A stretch of DNA of 64,000 bases from GCA-003244245 sp035606945. GTDB lineage: Bacteria > Actinomycetota > Actinomycetes > Mycobacteriales > Pseudonocardiaceae. Position numbers and translations under genes: made by a program. The stretch is taken from positions 1 through 64,000 of the forward strand of contig DATNDR010000078.1 of NCBI GenBank assembly GCA_035606945.1. The letters are read 5' to 3'. This document shows positions 63,529-64,000 of the stretch, piece by piece. Numbering within the stretch: the first letter of the stretch is position 1; the number at the start of each line of letters is the position of its first letter. Below the pieces are notes generated by a model. That model searched no databases, was not told the origin of the DNA, and saw only the letters and a program-made list of their open reading frames with translations.

Positions 63529-64000
63529 GTGAGTGTGAGCCATGGGCTTGAGCGCGCCGCACCGTGGCGCGGCCTGTTGGCTCTGCACCCACGCCGGTGG
63601 AAGCTCTGGGGTGAGCGGAAGGTCGTCATCGGCTATGTCCTGGCCGTGAATACCGCGGCGGTGGCATTGGCCGCCGTAGTGGCAGCGGCAGTGCCGGTCG
63701 GCTCAGGCGATCTGTACCGATCGGTGTTGCTGGCGGCAGGGGCGGTCGTCCATCGGGAAGCGGTTCGCCGCATCGAAAACCTCCGGGAGCGGGCCGCCGG
63801 CCATGGTCTGCTGACGAACCTCAGCTCTATGTGGATCTTTGCGGCGGTGTTGTCCGTCGCGCTGCCGCTGGTTTTCGCCATCACTGCGCTGGTTTACCTG
63901 CACTCCTGGTACCGGGGCAGCGCCGTCAGGTTGTACCGCAAGTTGTTCTCCGGCGCATCGATGGTGCTCGCGTCCACGGCCGCCGTCGCGCTACTGCAAC
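63529..64000 (+). CDS. N-terminal membrane region of a truncated protein, possibly a GGDEF-type signalling protein
   Basis: The frame is open from GTG 63529 (or GTG 63535) to the window edge, 157 residues. It starts with an Arg/Trp-rich cytosolic segment (HPRRWKLWGERKVVIGYVL), then hydrophobic helices, the conserved-looking HREAVRRIENLRERAAG, NLSSMWIFAAVLSVALPLV and YLHSWYRG, RKLFSGASMVLAS. I have seen this arrangement in the N-terminal membrane domain of actinobacterial diguanylate cyclases, but the catalytic part is beyond the window, so the assignment is tentative. Confidence 0.55.
   Translation, partial: MSVSHGLERAAPWRGLLALHPRRWKLWGERKVVIGYVLAVNTAAVALAAVVAAAVPVGSGDLYRSVLLAAGAVVHREAVRRIENLRERAAGHGLLTNLSSMWIFAAVLSVALPLVFAITALVYLHSWYRGSAVRLYRKLFSGASMVLASTAAVALLQ

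Overview
This is a GC-rich actinobacterial window, most likely from a Pseudonocardiales (Mycobacteriales-related) genome. The main evidence is conserved gene order. Reading the minus strand, 14.4-34.3 kb carries ripA-like endopeptidase, moxR, a DUF58 gene, a VWA gene, fabG1, inhA-type enoyl reductase, hemH, and then DUF3097, NfeD and SPFH/stomatin genes, close to acn. This matches the Mycobacterium tuberculosis Rv1473-Rv1488 neighbourhood. The Rv1473-like ABC-F gene and its small HTH neighbour (Rv1473A-like) are also present near 50.5-52.5 kb. No rRNA, tRNA, CRISPR array or intact insertion sequence was found.

1-12 kb is accessory. It opens with the C-terminal part of a very large helical-repeat protein, followed by a tyrosine recombinase with repeat motifs in its leader. 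Next come a VOC protein and a small gene graveyard made of a truncated methyltransferase, a Tn3-family transposase relic and an unidentified tail. After that lie a cobalt-type nitrile hydratase (beta and alpha) cotranscribed with a MmyB-like XRE regulator, a strong palindromic operator, ilvD, a 1.1-kb gene-poor spacer with perfect palindromes, and a flavin oxidoreductase.

12-23 kb mixes core and decayed genes. A DedA/VTT protein and an amidase with an altered nucleophile position are followed by SPFH, NfeD, DUF3097 and a HelR-type RNA polymerase-recycling ATPase. Then come a glycosyltransferase pseudogene and an auxiliary trpS with a textbook Trp-Trp leader peptide and attenuator, whose coding sequence is broken by a deletion and frameshift. 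HelR, this glycosyltransferase type and auxiliary TrpRS are all antibiotic self-protection families, so this looks like an eroding resistance cluster.

23-45.6 kb is core metabolism: fatty-acid synthesis, haem, cell-wall hydrolase, acyl-CoA ligase, aconitase, a GH15 glycosidase, a four-gene translationally coupled zinc-type ABC importer with a Fur/Zur-like box, and the ergothioneine genes egtABCD (no egtE here).

45.7-64 kb holds an ABC exporter, a divergent QueA-like protein coupled to an SDR, a SoxR-type regulator with a palindromic operator, a TetR relic, the ABC-F gene, an actinobacterial Vms1-like peptidyl-tRNA hydrolase (acVLRF1), a lycopene cyclase-like gene, a Ni/Co permease, DUF305 and YceI genes, and an in-frame NYN-HIT gene. 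It also holds a copper operon (csoR, copZ, membrane protein, copA) preceded by two tandem CsoR-like operators, then a DUF3048 lipid/cell-envelope protein. A truncated membrane protein runs off the right edge.
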